DNA of 64,000 bases from Cladosporium sp. IMV 00045 (lineage: Eukaryota; Ascomycota; Dothideomycetes; Cladosporiales; Cladosporiaceae). Positions 61,628-64,000 of this stretch are shown piece by piece. The position numbers and the translations under genes were made by a program. Below the pieces are notes generated by a model. The model did not search any database. It was given only the letters and a program-made list of their open reading frames with translations, and was not told where the DNA came from. The DNA is taken from contig MSJI02000499.1 of NCBI GenBank assembly GCA_001931905.2, positions 95,144-159,143 of the forward strand. The letters are read 5' to 3'. Position 1 is the first letter of the stretch. Each line of letters starts with the position of its first letter.

Positions 61628-62575
61628 ATGTCGCAGCAACAACAGCAAGTACCTGCGAAGAAGCAGCAGGGTGAGTATTCGGCGTGCGAATATTTTGCCA
61701 CAAAGACATTTACTGACCCCATCGACTTTCAGAGCTGCAGATGCAGTATTCCAACTTCAAGGACACACTTCAGAATATCGCCTCTCAGATCGGAAACGTC
61801 GAGCAGGAAGTCGACGAGCACAAGTATGTCTCTCGTAGTGTCTTCTCGTTCTGGCGCTCTCTTGCAACCGCAAAATCCCTGGTCGCACGTCACTCAAGTT
61901 CGAAATCCTGGCCTCGTTAAAAGGCGGTCTTTCACCGCCCTGCAATCGTCCAATTTCGGATCACGCCATGATTATTAGAAGGCAAACATCCTTTCACCGC
62001 TTTTAAAGGGTTTGCCTGACCCCCGTATGATTCGAAATCAGTGGTAGTCTCGTGTTCCTGCCGCTGTGGCGAGAGCAGTCATGACCCAACATCCAAAACG
62101 AGAAATCGACATATTCCGCCACAAACGCCAACATCACACCGTCCCCAGCAACTCAGCACTCGCAATCCAAAACAGTAGAGTCACCTTGATATTCACAACT
62201 AACTAGCTCTTCCGCAGACTGGTCCTCGAAACCCTCACACCGCTGCCCAGCGACCGCAAATGCTTCCGCATGATCAACGGCGTGCTGGTCGAGCGCACCG
62301 TCGGCGACGTTCTGCCGCAGCTCAAATCCAACTCGGACAATATGAACAAGGTCCTCGAGGAGTTGGCGAAGCAGTATAAGACAAAGCAGGATGATATGGA
62401 GAAGTGGAAGGTACGTCTCCGCCGATTTCTCTTTTTTGCTTTTGGGAATTCTGTGGTGGATCGCTTGAGCCCTTCTGGGGGGCTTTCCCGTGACGATGAA
62501 CGCTGTGTGATTGTGCATGCTAACATATATGGCCAACTGCAGAAAAAGAACAAGATCCAGGTCGTGCAGCAGTAG
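61628..62575 (+). CDS. GIM4: Prefoldin subunit 2
   Basis: Four exons, join(61628..61670, 61733..61823, 62218..62410, 62543..62575), 119 aa, all junctions in frame. The product starts MSQQQQQVPAKKQQ and has the first coiled-coil helix ELQMQYSNFKDTLQNIASQI. The beta hairpin ETLTPLPSDRKCFRMINGVL, VERTVGDVLPQL follows, then a second helix NMNKVLEELAKQYKTKQDDM, ending KKNKIQVVQQ. Beta-class prefoldin subunit 2 is part of the hexamer that hands unfolded actin and tubulin to the CCT chaperonin. Intron 2 (61824-62217) is 394 nt, several times longer than other introns here, and contains two hairpins (see findings). Confidence 0.94.
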
Positions 62576-64000
62576 ATTTGCTATGAAACGTCACAAATGA
62601 ATGAGTAATCGAAAAGTTTTCTTCTCCGGGTTCATTGCGATTCCTCTATGGTATGCAAACGAGGACTCTATTCTGAGTCATGCTCTAAATTTGTTCGCAT
62701 CATACATCGACGACTCCAGCGATCGCGTGAGTGGGGGCGATCACAGCGATATGCAAATGCAGGACTTGCAAATCGCGTCGCCTGGCGTGATGTATGCGCT
62801 GTTGAGAAGTTTCAGCAAAATCGTTTCCTGGAGGAGAACTCACAGGGAGCACCCCGGCATGGTTGTCGAACGTGTCGTGTATCAGATGAAGGGGTGTGTA
62901 GAATGTGCTTTCCACCCAGGGTTCTCATCCTGAAATTCAAGTCATCGACATACACGACGATTGAATTCGACGTATGCATTCTAACTGTGCTTCCCCCCTT
63001 TCTCTTGTCAACAGTTACTATCATCGCGAAGTCGTAAAATCCCCCACTCGATCCCCCTCCCACCCACCCACAAAATCACATGATCACTTCTATCTGCAAG
63101 TACAAATGGTACCCACAAGTCGTGCGCGAACCCAGCCTCGCCAGCGTACCAAACCACTCGGATAGACAGAACAACCCAGCGACGCAACTACCACGCGCAA
63201 ACCCAACCCCAAACCCACGCGCTCGCGGCAACGAATTAGCGCATCTGAGACGCACGTATGCGCTGGCGTCGCAGTAGCTTTTTGCCTGGTCGCCCGCCAG
63301 GCTGCCCAATACACGAGGCTAGAGGGTGTGGGTGGGTGGACGTCGAGTGTGGGTGATTGGAGTCCCGACTGGTAGGGTGGGCATGTCAGGTACGGGTGCG
63401 TGGAGAGTGGGTGGGGTTGACTTCATGTCTTTCTTTTGCTCTGGGTTTCGTTTTGTCTTGAGAGAAGAACGTGTGCTTTACTTGGGCGAGAGAGATGTAA
63501 GAATTGTAGGTCTGAGATAAATCGATTGGATCTGGTGCAATTTCCCTTTTCACCTTCTTCTCCTTGTTGGTGTACTGTCAACAACAAGACTAAGTGCCAA
63601 CGCACATGCGCAGTCTGTCATGGTTTCGAAAGTCGGCTGTGGAACACCAAAACTCGATCGATTACTGAGCTACTACTGTGGATGTATTTTGCTTTGCCGG
63701 GTCTGGCAGGGGTAGAGAAGTCTCGTGTTGGAGGTGTTTTGGGCTCACATGCTTCCCTTCAGCTGCAGGATGACATGCTTCCTCTGATGACCTTACCTAC
63801 TTTGTTGCAGCCGCGCGCCGCCAACTCACGGAAATACCCACCATGATGTGCGCGATAATTTCATGGTCGTCGTCCAGATCGCAGATAGAACGGGACGGCA
63901 GTCAAGTCTGGTAGAAGATGTGATCTCGACCAGATACGGTCAGTGCCGCCTGTGATCAAGGTGACGAGTCGAGTGATGAAGTGCGAATCACCAATAGCCA
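62576..64000. other. Intergenic region to the window end
   Basis: Prefoldin 3' flank and unassigned sequence. Frames up to 136 codons (63436-63846) have no family features. No tRNA, repeat or transposon seen. Confidence 0.45.

Overview
The window is nuclear DNA of a filamentous ascomycete. Genes have one to six short introns (mostly 50-100 nt) with GTRNGT donors, CTRAC branch points and YAG acceptors, and the proteins look like Pezizomycotina/Dothideomycetes orthologues. A black-yeast-like dothideomycete with a diploid or hybrid genome would fit, but I cannot name the species. Two runs of exactly 20 N (513-532 and 37814-37833) are scaffold gaps.

Left part (1-18 kb): a dead cytochrome P450 fragment; a gap followed by the 3' end of an Ssb-type Hsp70 gene; a decayed tandem-repeat field (about 1.25-3.75 kb) with phased 108- and 88-bp periods and internal inverted repeats; a Cdc25/rhodanese-type phosphatase; an Snx4/Atg24 sorting nexin; a second dead P450; Rcl1 (18S rRNA processing); a seven-exon glycine-rich RRM protein; a long gene-free stretch; and a basic hypothetical gene whose frame appears broken.

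Centre (18.5-57.8 kb): ten genes in fixed order: inorganic pyrophosphatase, Rtc4-like, mL53, Ntr2-like, Ost2/DAD1, CLIP-170-like CAP-Gly protein, Aro8-like aminotransferase, SmG, RPC40/AC40 and complex I 49-kDa subunit. The block occurs twice, head to tail. Unit A is 19240-37813 and unit B is 37834-56547. They differ by substitutions and small indels throughout, but the proteins are strongly conserved. The 20-N gap sits exactly at the junction, inside two of the most conserved exons. The first complex I gene is therefore cut after 95 codons and the second pyrophosphatase lacks its 5' part. Either two haplotypes (or homeologs) were placed in series by the assembler, or there is a real 18.6-kb tandem duplication. 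I favour the former.

Right part (57.8-64 kb): a reading frame with an F-box-family look, broken by an in-frame stop and a frameshift; then a head-to-head pair, Cmc2 (twin CX9C) and prefoldin subunit 2. The prefoldin gene has an unusually long intron carrying two hairpins. The last 1.4 kb shows no gene.

Most genes are housekeeping: rRNA and mRNA processing, RNA polymerase I/III, N-glycosylation, mitochondrial translation and respiration, microtubule ends, endosomal recycling. There is no secondary-metabolite cluster, intact transposon or CRISPR array. The notable items are the duplicated block, the phased repeat field, the in-frame presequence-like extension of pyrophosphatase and the several broken genes.
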